A DNA stretch of 64,000 nt, taken from assembly GCA_029339195.1 (NCBI GenBank), contig JAPTJF010000351.1, positions 1 through 64,000 of the forward strand, written 5' to 3'. Source of the stretch: Micractinium sp. NFX-FRZ. Its lineage: Eukaryota > Chlorophyta > Trebouxiophyceae > Chlorellales > Chlorellaceae. The notes under the pieces are model-generated. The model searched no databases. It had not been told where the DNA came from and was given only the letters and a program-made list of their open reading frames with translations. This document shows positions 11,218 to 21,762 of the stretch, in pieces; position 1 is the stretch's first letter, and the number at the start of each line of letters is the position of its first letter. The translations under genes and the position numbers were made by a program.

Positions 11218-11816
11218 TTTTGATTACTGTGTTCAATGGATACCTCTCTCTGCCTTGCTTACCCCCCCTGTGCTTGCCGTTGCGTCTTTGCTTTTGCCTG
11301 CTGCTCCCACTTGCCAGCCCGCTAGACATTGGTGCTGAGTGCACACAAGCCTAATATAATATTGTCACTTCATCACTTCCCTGAAAAGACAGAGGTCTGC
11401 ACCACGAGGGAGTGGCCAGGGCAGTCACGCACCAACGCCGCCGCTGCGCACGCTGTGTGCAATGGCCAGGCAGACGATCCAGGCGCATCTACGCTAGATG
11501 TCAGCGGCTGCCGGCAATTTAACTCCCCTATCCGGCCTGCCAAGGACAGTGAGAGGTGCGGGCGCAGACTTTTGAATGAGCATAGCTGGTTTCGTGCCCT
11601 CCAGCCGTGTCCTTCTTCTTTTTGAGAGCTCGGGGTTGTCGTAGCTGCGTGTCGCCGGCCGAGCGCGCCTACGGAGTGAGCAGATGGGGCTGAGCCTTGC
11701 AGCGTCGCCGCCGTCGCCGCGGGTGGCAGCCCTCCGGCCCACACTGATGGTGATTTCAATATTGCGTCTTCCTGCTGTCAGTTGCAGAACCCGAGCGACC
11801 GCTGCTTGAGCTCCAA

Positions 11817-14800
11817 ATGCAGCAGGCAAAGACAGCTTTGTGGTCGCTGTCGCGCAGCGCCTTCAGCGCGGTTGCCACCAGCACGAAGGCTGGGGTTTCT
11901 GCCCTGGACGGCGCTTGTGTGTATGGAAATGTTACCGCTGACATGGGTGCTGCGTGCACAGATGAAGAGAAAGATGCCTTCTGCAGGTGAGAATTTGGGA
12001 AGTTGGGCAGTCTGTACTGCCCAGCCCGCGACAAGTGTTGTTGACCGATCAACAACAGCCGCCCATCCACCGAGTCGCTCTGCATCTGCTGCGCTACTCC
12101 GTGCCCCCCACCCCTTTCTGCGCACAACTCCATGTTTCCTTCCTATGGTGCAGGGAGGCTGGGCAGCTGGGCCGCCAGCTGGTACACCTCAATGGCGGCC
12201 TGCAGCAGCTGCTGGCAGCAGGGCAGGGCGCATCCTTGGCTGCCCTGCACCAGCTGGAGGCTGCCGGCATCGCGGTCATCGCCACGGCTAGGCTCCTAAA
12301 GAAAATAGGGGCCGGCGAGGCTGACGTCAAGGGCTTCTTGGACTCTCTGTGGATCTTCCTCGGCGCCGGCTGCGCAGCATCCGCCGCCGTGGCAGCATCA
12401 GCGGCCAGCCAGGGGGGTGATGCGGCTGCAGCCCATGCACGGGCGGTTGCTGCCAGCAGCACTGCCAAGCAGGTCATCGCTGTGAAGTCCCTGCTGCTTT
12501 GGCCTGCCAGCCATGGCTGGGAGGCTGTCAGAGGGCGGCTGGGGCGCATGGCGGCTCGCCAAGAGGCGTTGGTGCGCTTCCTTGCTGGCGCCGCTCGCGT
12601 GCTGCTGGCGCAGCCGCACGCCGCCGGAACCTACAATGAAGGTGGGTTGGCTGTGTGGCCATTCATGGTGTGTGCTGCTGACATCACGCCCGCTCGTGGG
12701 GGCTTAGCAACGCGAGTGGGCAGTGCTCGTTCAGTCAGCATGCGCAACCGCTGATGGCACTGCCAATCAGGTCAATCTGCTTGGGCCAGGAACTGCTCAA
12801 CACTGCCGCTCCCTCCACACCCCTTGCAGTTTGGCAGCTGGAAAGCTTTTCCAGTTTCGCGTCCATCTGCCGCTTTGTCACGTTCAGTCGCGACATGGGG
12901 TTGATGGACCAGCTGGAAGCGGACCTGCCAGCTCAGCGCTCCATCTTTGTGCAGCTGGCAGAACAGGTGCTGCCAGCGGCCGCGGCGCTGCTCCGCCGCT
13001 TCCCCAGCGCCGTCATCGACGGTCTGGCTGCTGGGGTTGGTGACGGCAGCGACGAAGACAGCCGGATGGATGCATCGGGTCCTGACGTGGGGCATCAGCT
13101 CATGTTCCTGCGGGCCACTCTGGCAGCAGTGGCGCACTTTGCCTTTGATGAGTGCCGTGCTGAGCACCTCCAGCAGGAGAGCGGCCACGCCCTGCTGGGC
13201 TGGATGCAGCGCCTGTCGGCTGCGCTGCGCCCGGAGTGCCCCGCCCTGCCGGAGGAGAGCGAGCGCTGCCTATGGGAGTGCCACATGCAGGTGGGGGCAG
13301 AGGGGAGGCGAAGGGCAGGGATGCCGGGAGGCGCTGGGAAGCTGGTTGCAATGGCCTGCTGAATGCAGTACGCTGCATGATGCATCGGGCCTGCTGAGCG
13401 CCCTTGGCTGCCGCTGCACTGCCGCTCCGGCAGCGGCACTTCTGGCGCCAATGCCACACGGCGTTCCACCTCCTCACGCTACCAAATTTTTCCGTCTTCA
13501 AGCAGAGCAGGTCACAGTGATGGTCACCCTCCTTCTCTCCCTTCCACACAGATTGCATTGATGGCCTCCCATCTGGCAGACTGGGCCGAGACCGCCCCGC
13601 AGCAGCAGCGGGTGAGCTGCGCGCGCGGCCTGCTGGCGATGCTCCCCAAGCTGTCCACAGTGCTGCTACGCATGGCAGAGCGCGGCGTGTCGCTGCGCCG
13701 TGGTGAAGGCAGCATGACCCTCTGCTGCATTGCCCTCTCGACCACGCTGCCCCAGGTTGTATGGTATGCATCCAGCAGGCATGGCATTGGCAGTGCGGCG
13801 GACGAGGCGGAGAGCACGCTGCTGTATGAGGCAGCGACAGGCATGGTGCAGCTGCTGCCGCTGCTGGCACAGCTGCAGCGGGAGGAGGATGAGGTGCTTC
13901 AGCGGCAGCGCCAGCCGGAGTCCGGCAGCGGCAGCGGCAGTGAGGCGGGCGGCAACCGCAGGTGCGAGGAGGTGGGCCTTCAAGCCTTGGTGCTGTGGCA
14001 TGCCGCCAGCCTTGCACCCACCCGCGGCCTTGATGGACTTGGGGGCTCTTGGGAGGGCAACTGGGCTTCCTAAGCAGTGCAGGAGGGGCCTGTATCTCGC
14101 CCATACCAGCGCAAACAGTGCAAGCCCCTGTCTGCCATCGTCACTCAACCGACCCATCACGCCGGGCCCCCACTCTCTATTTCCTACCTGCCCTCTACCT
14201 TCTTGCATGCAGGCTTGCACAGGGCATGGTGGCTGCCTACTGGCGCGCCCTGCAGGCGCTGCTGCCCCGCCTGTCCCCCGGCTACCTGGGCCGCAATGGG
14301 CAGACGGCACACGCGCTGATGCGTGCGCTGATGTGCGTCATGCAGGCGCCAGCTGGCAGCCTGCCAAGCTGGCGTGAGCTGGCCAAGCTGCTGGGCAGCA
14401 CGCTCGGCGCGCTGGAGCAGGTGGGTGGGCCTGTAGCAGGATGTGGTGTGAGGCACATGGCTGGCCCCTTAACCAGTTGAGCATGCAGTGTGCGCTGCAT
14501 ACAACAGACGGCAGGATGCACTCGGAGAGGTGCACTTGGCTGGGGGCCACTCCCTACGCACGCAGCCCCTGCCTGTGCGCCCATCTCTTCCTGTTGAAAG
14601 CTGAAGCTGTGACCTGACTCCCTGCCCTGCTTGCTTGGCTGCATCTCAACTTGCCCTTGCTGCAGGCGCAGGAGCGTGGCACAGTGAAGCGGCTGCCAGC
14701 GGGCGTGCTGTGTTCACAACAATCCGACGGGGACCTGCCCTCCCAGTCCGACTACCTCCACCTCATGTGTAAGGAGGCGGAGGAGCATGGCAGTCCCTAC

Positions 14801-15698
14801 TCCTTTGCCTACCTGATCATCGAGGTGGCCGCCACCGCCCCTGCCCCTGTCATGCTGGGGCTGTCGGCAGCGCTGGTGGCCAGCGGTGTGCTGGGCCAGC
14901 TGGTCGCAATCCTGGAGCAGGCGTCGGAGACGTGGTGTGACGCTCGACAGTATGGGGTGAGCATTGCGGGGCTTGGTGGTCACATGGGGCCATGGTGGTC
15001 ACATCACAAGGTCTCAACAAGGCTGCTTGGGTGAGCGGACACTTGTGTGTGAGCACATAGGCCGGGGAGCTTACACACACATCAGTGGTGACGCCCTCTG
15101 CTCAGCGCACCACTCATGTTGCTGTACGTTGCCCTTCCCCGCCCCATCCCTGCAGCTGCAGGCACACCGCGTGCACAGCATCCTGCAGCAGCTGGCCGCT
15201 GCTGCTCGCCAACGGCAGGCCGACACCGGCGCCAGCGACACCGGCGACAGCATGCAGCAGCAGCTGGATGAGCTCCAGGGGCTGCTTGCCGGCCTGGAGG
15301 CGCCGGCCCAGCTGTGTCAGCCTCCGAAGGTGCTGACGCAGGAGGATGCTGCGGAGCGCTTCTACTTTGCTCGAGGCATGCTGGCTCGGCTGAGCAGCAA
15401 GGGCCTGCCGCTGGCTGTGCCGGCAGCCGAGGCGGTGCTGGCAGCGCTGGAGGCGCCAGAGGCGGTGGCGGCAGCACGGCTGGAGCTGGCGCAGGCGGCG
15501 GCCACCCGCAGCTGCGCCTACCTGGGGTGCAGCAACGTGGCAGCTGAAGGGGGCAGGGGGGGAGGGAAGAAGTGCAGTGCGTGCCGTGTGGTCAAGTACT
15601 GCGGTACCGCCTGCTCGCACGCTGACTGGCGGGGGCCGCTGGGTCACAAGCACGCCTGCAAGGCACTTGCGGCGGCACGCCAGGGGCAGGCCGCCTGA
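11817..15698 (+). CDS. MYND zinc-finger protein, paralogue 1
   Basis: Seven-exon model: 11817-11986, 12154-12641, 12830-13290, 13552-13994, 14213-14420, 14666-14956, 15156-15698, about 867 residues. The long N-terminal part is helical and alanine/leucine-rich without a recognised domain. The C-terminal MYND finger is clear: CAYLGC, then KKCSACRVVKYC, GTACSHADW and HKHAC. MYND fingers bind proline-containing partner peptides and are typical of transcription regulators or chaperone adaptors. The paralogue at 16249-21166 has the same exon borders and phases. The 3' end of exon 4 is uncertain: unspliced reading stops at 14073, the only phase-compatible donor found (GT at 13995) is weak, and about 90 residues present in the paralogue are missing here. 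A 5' non-coding exon is possible because an acceptor-like GTTGCAG precedes the ATG. Confidence 0.75.
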
Positions 15699-15995
15699 CT
15701 CAAGGCGCCGTACGGGTGCTCATCACTGCTGCAGCTGCCATTGGATTTGCGAGCGTGCATTCAACCCCCACCCCACCCCTCCGTCCTTCTTGACCAATGC
15801 CGGCTGGCCAACTGCGGTACCACACTGCTAGCGCCGCCAAGCAGCGTCTGGCCCAGCACTTTATGCTCATGCAGTACAACAATTCTCCGCTCACTGCCTG
15901 TGCCTCTGTCTGCTAGAACCGCACCCACCCTATTGTCCCCTGCCTGACGCAAGACCCTGCCTGCATACCAATGTCCAACCTTAATCACTTGTCGC

Positions 15996-16000
15996 TGTAA
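15996..16000 (+). promoter_or_regulatory. Possible TGTAA polyadenylation signal
   Basis: TGTAA lies 298 bases after the stop of the plus-strand MYND gene, within the 550-base convergent spacer. No other function is apparent in that spacer. Confidence 0.5.
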
Positions 16001-16248
16001 CACTCTGCCACAGCGCTGCCACACGTGTAGTGAGCCATTTGCTTGCAACATCGCTTGCTGAAAAAGCAAGCGGAAGGGAGCAGGGGGTCTTGAGGGAGGC
16101 ATCACTGGGCTGGGCTTGTGTCACACGGGGGGTGGGGGGCTCGACAGCAACCAACACATGCCAGGAGAGGGACAGAACGTGGGGGTGTTACCGATGGAGA
16201 GGCACCAGCAAAAGCACTCAACATTTAAAAGTCTTGGGCAGAGCAACG

Positions 16249-19200
16249 TCAAGTGGCGGCCTGATGCTGGCGTGCCGCCGCCAGCGCTTTGCAGGCATGC
16301 TTGTGGCCCAGCGCCCCCCGCCAGTCGGCGTGCGAGCATGCGGTACCGCAGTACCACACCGAACGGCACCCGCTGCACCGCTTGCACCGCGCCCCCTGCC
16401 CCGCCTCGGCGCCTCCCTCCAGCGCCACATTGGCACACCCCAGGTGTGCGCAGCTGCGGGTGGCCGCCGCCTGCGCCAGCTCCAGCCGCGCCGCTGCTGC
16501 CGCCTCGGGCGCCTCTAGCGCTGCCAGCACTGCGTCGGCGGCAGGCGCCGCCAGCGGGAGGCCCTCGTTGTTCAGCCGCACCAGCGATCCCCGGGCAAGG
16601 TGCAGGCGTGTGTCTGCCTCATCCTCGTCCTCATCGGAACCATCCCCCATGCCAACGCTGCTGTGCGAGAAGAGCACAGGCATCTCCAGGCTCTGCAGCA
16701 GTTCCCCAAGAGCCTCCAGACGCTGCTGCCTCAGGCTGCTGGCGCTGCTGCCAGCGCCGACCGTGTCTGCTGCTGCCGCCGCCTCGGTGCTGCCGCCACC
16801 GCCGCCGCCAGGGGGGGCGCCGGCCGCAGCCTCGCTGCCGCCAGCTGCTGTGCCTGCTGCCGCCTCGCTGGCGTCAGCGGATGTTCCTGCTGCCGCCTCG
16901 CTGTCGGTACTGCCCAGGTGCAGCCGGGCAGCGGCCAGCAGCTGCTTCAGCATGCTGTGCACGTGCCAGGCCTGGGGAGGCAGCTGCAGGCGGAGGGGGC
17001 GGGCGGGGAGGAGGTGCTCAATCAAAATCCTGCCAGAACCGCGTGCTTCCCAGCAAGCATTTTGTTTCACAAAGTGGAACACTTGGCAGGAATCAGGAGC
17101 ACACTGTTTTGCACATGAAACTTCTGTGGCACTCCCGCTGCATCTCAACACTGAGTAGTCCACTGCCCCCCACCACCCCAGCCCCCCGTCCCTGCCTACT
17201 ACCATCCCACCCAGCGTCTCACCCCGAACCGCGCCGCGTCCGGCCGCGCCTCTGCTGCCTGCACCACAATCGCCAGCGCTTGGCTGAGCGTGCCGGTGGC
17301 CACCAGGCCCGCCGACATGGCCAGGTGGGGGCTTGGCGCGGCAGCGTCATTGCGCGTGCGCGCGGATGCGGGGCTCGCAAGCTCGGCGAGCAGGTAGGCA
17401 AAGGAGTAGGGTGTCCCGTCCTCTTCCGCCTCTTCGCAGATGAAAGCAAAGTAGTCGCACTCGTCAGGCGGCATGCCATAGCAGCCCTGCAGCTTGCGCC
17501 TGCGCCGGCGTTGCACCACGCCGCACGCCTCCGCCTGCGCAGAGGTGGGGGCACGGGGCAGTTGGGAGCAGGCAGGGAGGAGCAGGAGTGGGCGGGGGTG
17601 GGCAGGCAGGCTGGCTGCCTGACAGTGTTTCCGGGTTGCAGCAGCACGGAGTTGTGCTTCTTTTAGAGGTTATTTGTGCAAGCATGCCAAGGCCCCTTAG
17701 CATCACCGGCAACCTTATTTGGAGGTGGTGGGCAGCACCGGCAGCACAGCAGTTACCTTGTCTCGCAAGAAAGAAATAGCTGCCTGTGGCCTGCTCCTGA
17801 GTGCCCACTCACCTTCGTGGAGGCATCTCGGTGCAGCCCCTCACGCGCCACGCGTGCCCTGCCGCTGCCGCTGGTGCAACACATCCTGGTATCAATCTAA
17901 CAACTTACCGCTGCCACTGCCGCTGCCTAATACGCCCCCACTGCACTGCAAAGGCACCGCACACACACACACTCGTCTACCCTGCCATGGACCCACCTGC
18001 TCCAGCGCACTGAGGGTGCTTCCCAGCAGCTCTGCCAGCTCACGCCAGCTGGGCAGGCTGCCAGCTGGCGCCTTGGTCAGGCGCATCAGCGCGTGCATCA
18101 GCGCGTGCGCCGCCCGCCCATCGCTGCCCAGATAGCCCGATGGCAGGCGGGGCAGCAGCGCCTGCAGGGCGCTCCAGTAGGCGGCAACCAGGCCCTGTGC
18201 GCGCCTGCGTGCAGGGAAGAGGGAGAGGGTGGCACGGGGAAGGCAGGGTTTGAGGTATGAGGTGCGTCGTGAGCGCATGGGTGGTAGAGGATGGCCAGCA
18301 CGCGAGGCAGGGGGGTAGCCACGTGGGCGCATGAATGACAGCAGGTGCTCAAGGCCTCAGCATGTGGCCCACCCTCCCGGCCGCCTCGTTTGAACAAACC
18401 GCCACAAAACAAGTAGCACTGGTCGTAAGATTAATGCCTGAGAGCCAGCCCAAATGCCTGAGAGCCAGCCCAGCTTGATTGAGGCACCCCTACGTACCTC
18501 CGGTGGACGGGCGCCATCTCCTCAAACAGCTCACGCTGCCGCTCCTGCCACTCAAACGCCTGCCCAAACGTGCGGCTTAGGAGCTCCAGCAGGCGGGGAC
18601 AGCTGTCCCGCAGCCAGCGAGGCGCCTCGCTGGCGCCAGCGCTGCCGCTGCTGCTGCCGCTGTTGTCGGCACCCGCAGCTGCCCAGTGCGCCAGGCGGCA
18701 GCCAGTGGCAAGCAGTGCGCGCAGGGCGGGGTCGGCGGGGACAACAGACCCTTTCTCCAGATCTGGCGCCCGGCTGACGGCCTGCCACAGCTCCAGGGCA
18801 CGATGGCAAAGCTGCTCGCCGTCGCGCTCTCCGCCAGCAGCGCTGCTGTTGCCGCCGCTGCCACCGCCAGCGCGCTGCTCCTCGTCCTCCTCCCGCTGCA
18901 GCTGCGCTGCCAGGGGCAGCAGGCGCAGCATGGCGGCGGCCGTCTCGTAGTACCGCCCCCTCTCCTCTGCCAGCTTGGCAGGATCGGTGGTACTGCTGCC
19001 CCCCTCTCCTGATGCGTACCATGACACCAGAGGCAGCACCTGCTTCAGGGCAAAGCAGCAGAGGGTCATGCTGAACCCGCTGTGGCGCAGCGGCTGCGCT
19101 GCCTCGCCTCGAGCCGCCATGCGCAGCAGCACGGTGGAGAGCTTGCAGAGCACGGGGGGCAGGCCGCGCACGCAGGCAGCTTGCTGGGAGTGCTGCGGGG

Positions 19201-21166
19201 CGGTTTCGGCCCAGCCTGCCACGTGGGCAACCATCATTGCAATCTGTTCAGGAGGGGAGAGCGGAGGGAAGGGGGTTTTGCCTTGTCGCGCTGGCGCAGG
19301 AAACGCCGCGCCTTCATCGCCAGCAGGCCGCACCGAGGCAGCCAGGGGCGCTTAACAAGCGGCTGCATTCAGCAGCCAGGGGCTTCACCAGGCTGTTGCA
19401 TTCAGCGGCCCATTGCAGTCAGCAGACCGTTGCATTCAGCTGCCCTGCCCCTCCCCGCTTCCCTGCCCTTCCCCTCCGCCCTCCCCTCGCTACCCACCTG
19501 CAAGTGGCACTCCCACAGCCAGCGCTCGCTCTGCCCCGGCAGGGAGGGGCACTCGGGCTGCAGCGCTGCCGACAGGCGCTGCGCCACGGCCAGCAGCACC
19601 AGGCTGCCCTTCTTCTCCAAGTGCTCTTCCAGGCTGTCCACTAGAGCAGGGCGCATCAGAGCCGCCAGGCACTCCCTCAGAAAGCTGACTGGATCAAGAT
19701 TCGACGGAAGCGGCAGGCTGCCTCCTGCGCCCCCGCTGCTGCTGCCCCCACCCTCGGGCGCCGCCGCCGCCGCAGCAGCGGGTGAGTGGCGGAGGACCGA
19801 GGCGGCCGCCGGCAGCGCCTGCTGCAGCAGCTGCTCAAACACAACCCGCTGAGCTGGCATGTCCGCTTCCAGCTGGCTTGCCGTCCCCAGCTTCCGGCTT
19901 CCCGCGGTGAAGTGGGAGATGGAGGCAAACACGTGCAGGAACTGCAGGCGGCACGCTGCAGGAGGGCGGGCAGGGAGGGGAATGCGGGGCTGGCACAGAG
20001 TGGCCGAGGGTGACTGCACTTCGTGGAAGCACTTGCAGGAGAAGGCACTTCTGGCGCCCCAAACTGCTCTGCAGACAGACTTCCCACTTGCCAGCCTTTC
20101 CGGCCCCACCATTCAAGTATGAACCGAGCAGCAACACGAGCTCGGCAATTGCAGTGTCGTGCCACTCACAAGCAGCCCAGGTGCAGGACCGCCTGTCTCT
20201 CACACCGCCTGCGTGCCAGCCCACCCCTCCCCGCCCACCTTCGGTATAGCCCGCCCCGCCGGCGCACGGCTGCGCCTGCAGCACTCGGGCGACGCCACCC
20301 AGCCAGGACACCAACGCCGCCTCATGCTGTGCCTGGGTCGCCAGCCGTGCCAGAGCCGCCCCCCAGCCGGGCCGGTGGGCCAGCACCAGCAGGGCTTGCA
20401 CCGCCATTGCCAGCACAGATGTGTTGTAGGCGGCCGCAGGCTTCACCAAGCTGCAGGTCTGGGCGTCGAGCCTGTCTAGCACGGGTGCCGCCATGTACCG
20501 CACCACCCCCCCGCCGGTCCCAATGAACAGCTGCAGAGCATCGAAGAAGGGCAGTACCTGGGCAGCCTCCACCCCGGCCCGCTGAATGGCCAGGCTTGTG
20601 CAGTGCACCGTTTCGCTGGCCGACGTCAGCTGTCTCAGCAGCGGCGGAGTAAAGTAGCCTGCCAGCTCAGCGCTTGTACGCATCCGCCTGTTCATCGCCT
20701 GGAGCTGCGAGCCCAGCTCGCAGGCCGCCCTGCAGCGCAGCAGCGGTGGCACAGGTGGGTGCTGAAAGCGAGCGGGCGGCAGGAGAGGGCCGCAGGTGCA
20801 CCGCCAGGGCACCCCCACAGCACGTGTCTGCACACCAAGTCGGCTTGCACTGCAGCTCCCATCCACATCCACAGAAGGCAGAAACTTCCGGTCAAGCGAG
20901 CCGTGCAATGCTGGCACCAGCTGTGTCGTGCAGCCTCGGCGCCAGTTGCCAGACGATGTGGTACGGCACCGCCCAAAGCCGGCAACAACCCACCTTGCCA
21001 GTGCATCCCGGTCCTCCTCCGTGCAAGCCGCCGCTCCAGACTTCAGCTGCTCAAATAGATGTTGGTACGCAGCAGCATCACGCAGCATTGCGTCCTCGTC
21101 TGCCGCTGAGCCAGCGCTGAAGTGGCGATGCACCAGCTGCTGCAGCTCCGTTGCCACCCGCTGCAT
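16249..21166 (-). CDS. MYND zinc-finger protein, paralogue 2
   Basis: Seven-exon model with every phase consistent: 21166-20994, 20729-20239, 19955-19498, 19243-18498, 18204-17997, 17534-17223, 16983-16249, 1040 residues. It matches the plus-strand paralogue along most of its length (for example ACTEED against ACTDEE in exon 1, and MPAQR against LPAQR in exon 3). The MYND finger is at the C-terminus: CAHLGC, RCKRCSGCRSVWYC, GTACSHADW, HKHAC. Exon 4 carries an extra block of about 90 residues (from roughly PDLEKG to EMAPVHRR) absent from paralogue 1. The last exon has a glycine/alanine-rich insertion and an acidic DEDEDEAD stretch. The start at 21166 gives a first exon of the same length class as in paralogue 1, but an upstream exon cannot be excluded. 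Confidence 0.8.
18433..18472. repeat. Perfect 20-base tandem duplication in an intron
   Basis: The unit at 18433-18452 is repeated without a mismatch at 18453-18472. It lies in the intron between exons 4 and 5 of the minus-strand MYND gene. Perfect identity suggests it is recent. Confidence 0.85.
19340..19445. repeat. Intronic repeats with GCATTCAGC core
   Basis: The core GCATTCAGC or a close variant recurs about four times between 19340 and 19445, inside the intron between exons 3 and 4 of the minus-strand MYND gene. It appears to be a decayed minisatellite. Confidence 0.5.
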
Positions 21167-21762
21167 CGTGGGCAGCTGCTGCAGGCCAGAAATGCGGTCA
21201 CAGTGCCGCCAGAAGGAAGCAGGGGTGCTCAGTACAAGCCCTGGCAGGCAGGCAGGAGGTAGAAGAAGGGCGGCAGGCGTCGCCGACCCGCCCCAGACGT
21301 GCTGCGCCCCCGCCAGGCGACGGTGGCCAGCGCGGTTCGCACGGCGGCCGGCTTGCTCTCGCGCTGCAAATTAAAGGACGCGAAATAGCTCACAGTTTCT
21401 CTCCGTGTGGAGCAGGGCTTCTCCCAGCAGCCCCCTGCCGCGGAGTGTGCATACCTGCTGTGGGCGAGGCTGAGACAACCAGGAAGCTCGAATCAAGGCT
21501 TACGGTGCGTGCGATGAGACGCTGCGCGCCCATGCCCGCAACCTCTGGGCGAGGGCGGCACAGCGCAGCGCCGCTTGGCCATCGCACCGGAGTACGTGGT
21601 GCGCAGTCAGTCAGTCAACATTGGTCGATCAAGGGTACAGTATTTATCTGAGTGAAAACATGTAGCACAGGATATGCAAGCATAGAGTCGTTGCAATGGG
21701 GCACGGCTGTCGGCATTCGCCGCTGCCCGCACAGCCCGCCACCACCGCCCGGGGCGTGGGCG
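21167..21762. other. Spacer between MYND paralogue 2 and the propeller gene
   Basis: This holds the promoter of the MYND gene and the 3' flank of the gene that stops at 21763. No gene and no clear motif was seen. Minus-strand sequence near 21370-21600 could hold a 5' untranslated exon of the MYND gene. Confidence 0.4.

Noticed and set aside
16116..17666. 516-residue plus-strand open frame
   Set aside because: It is antisense to the last two exons and the intron of the minus-strand MYND gene. The minus strand has the MYND motif and valid splice sites; the plus frame has only low-complexity sequence.
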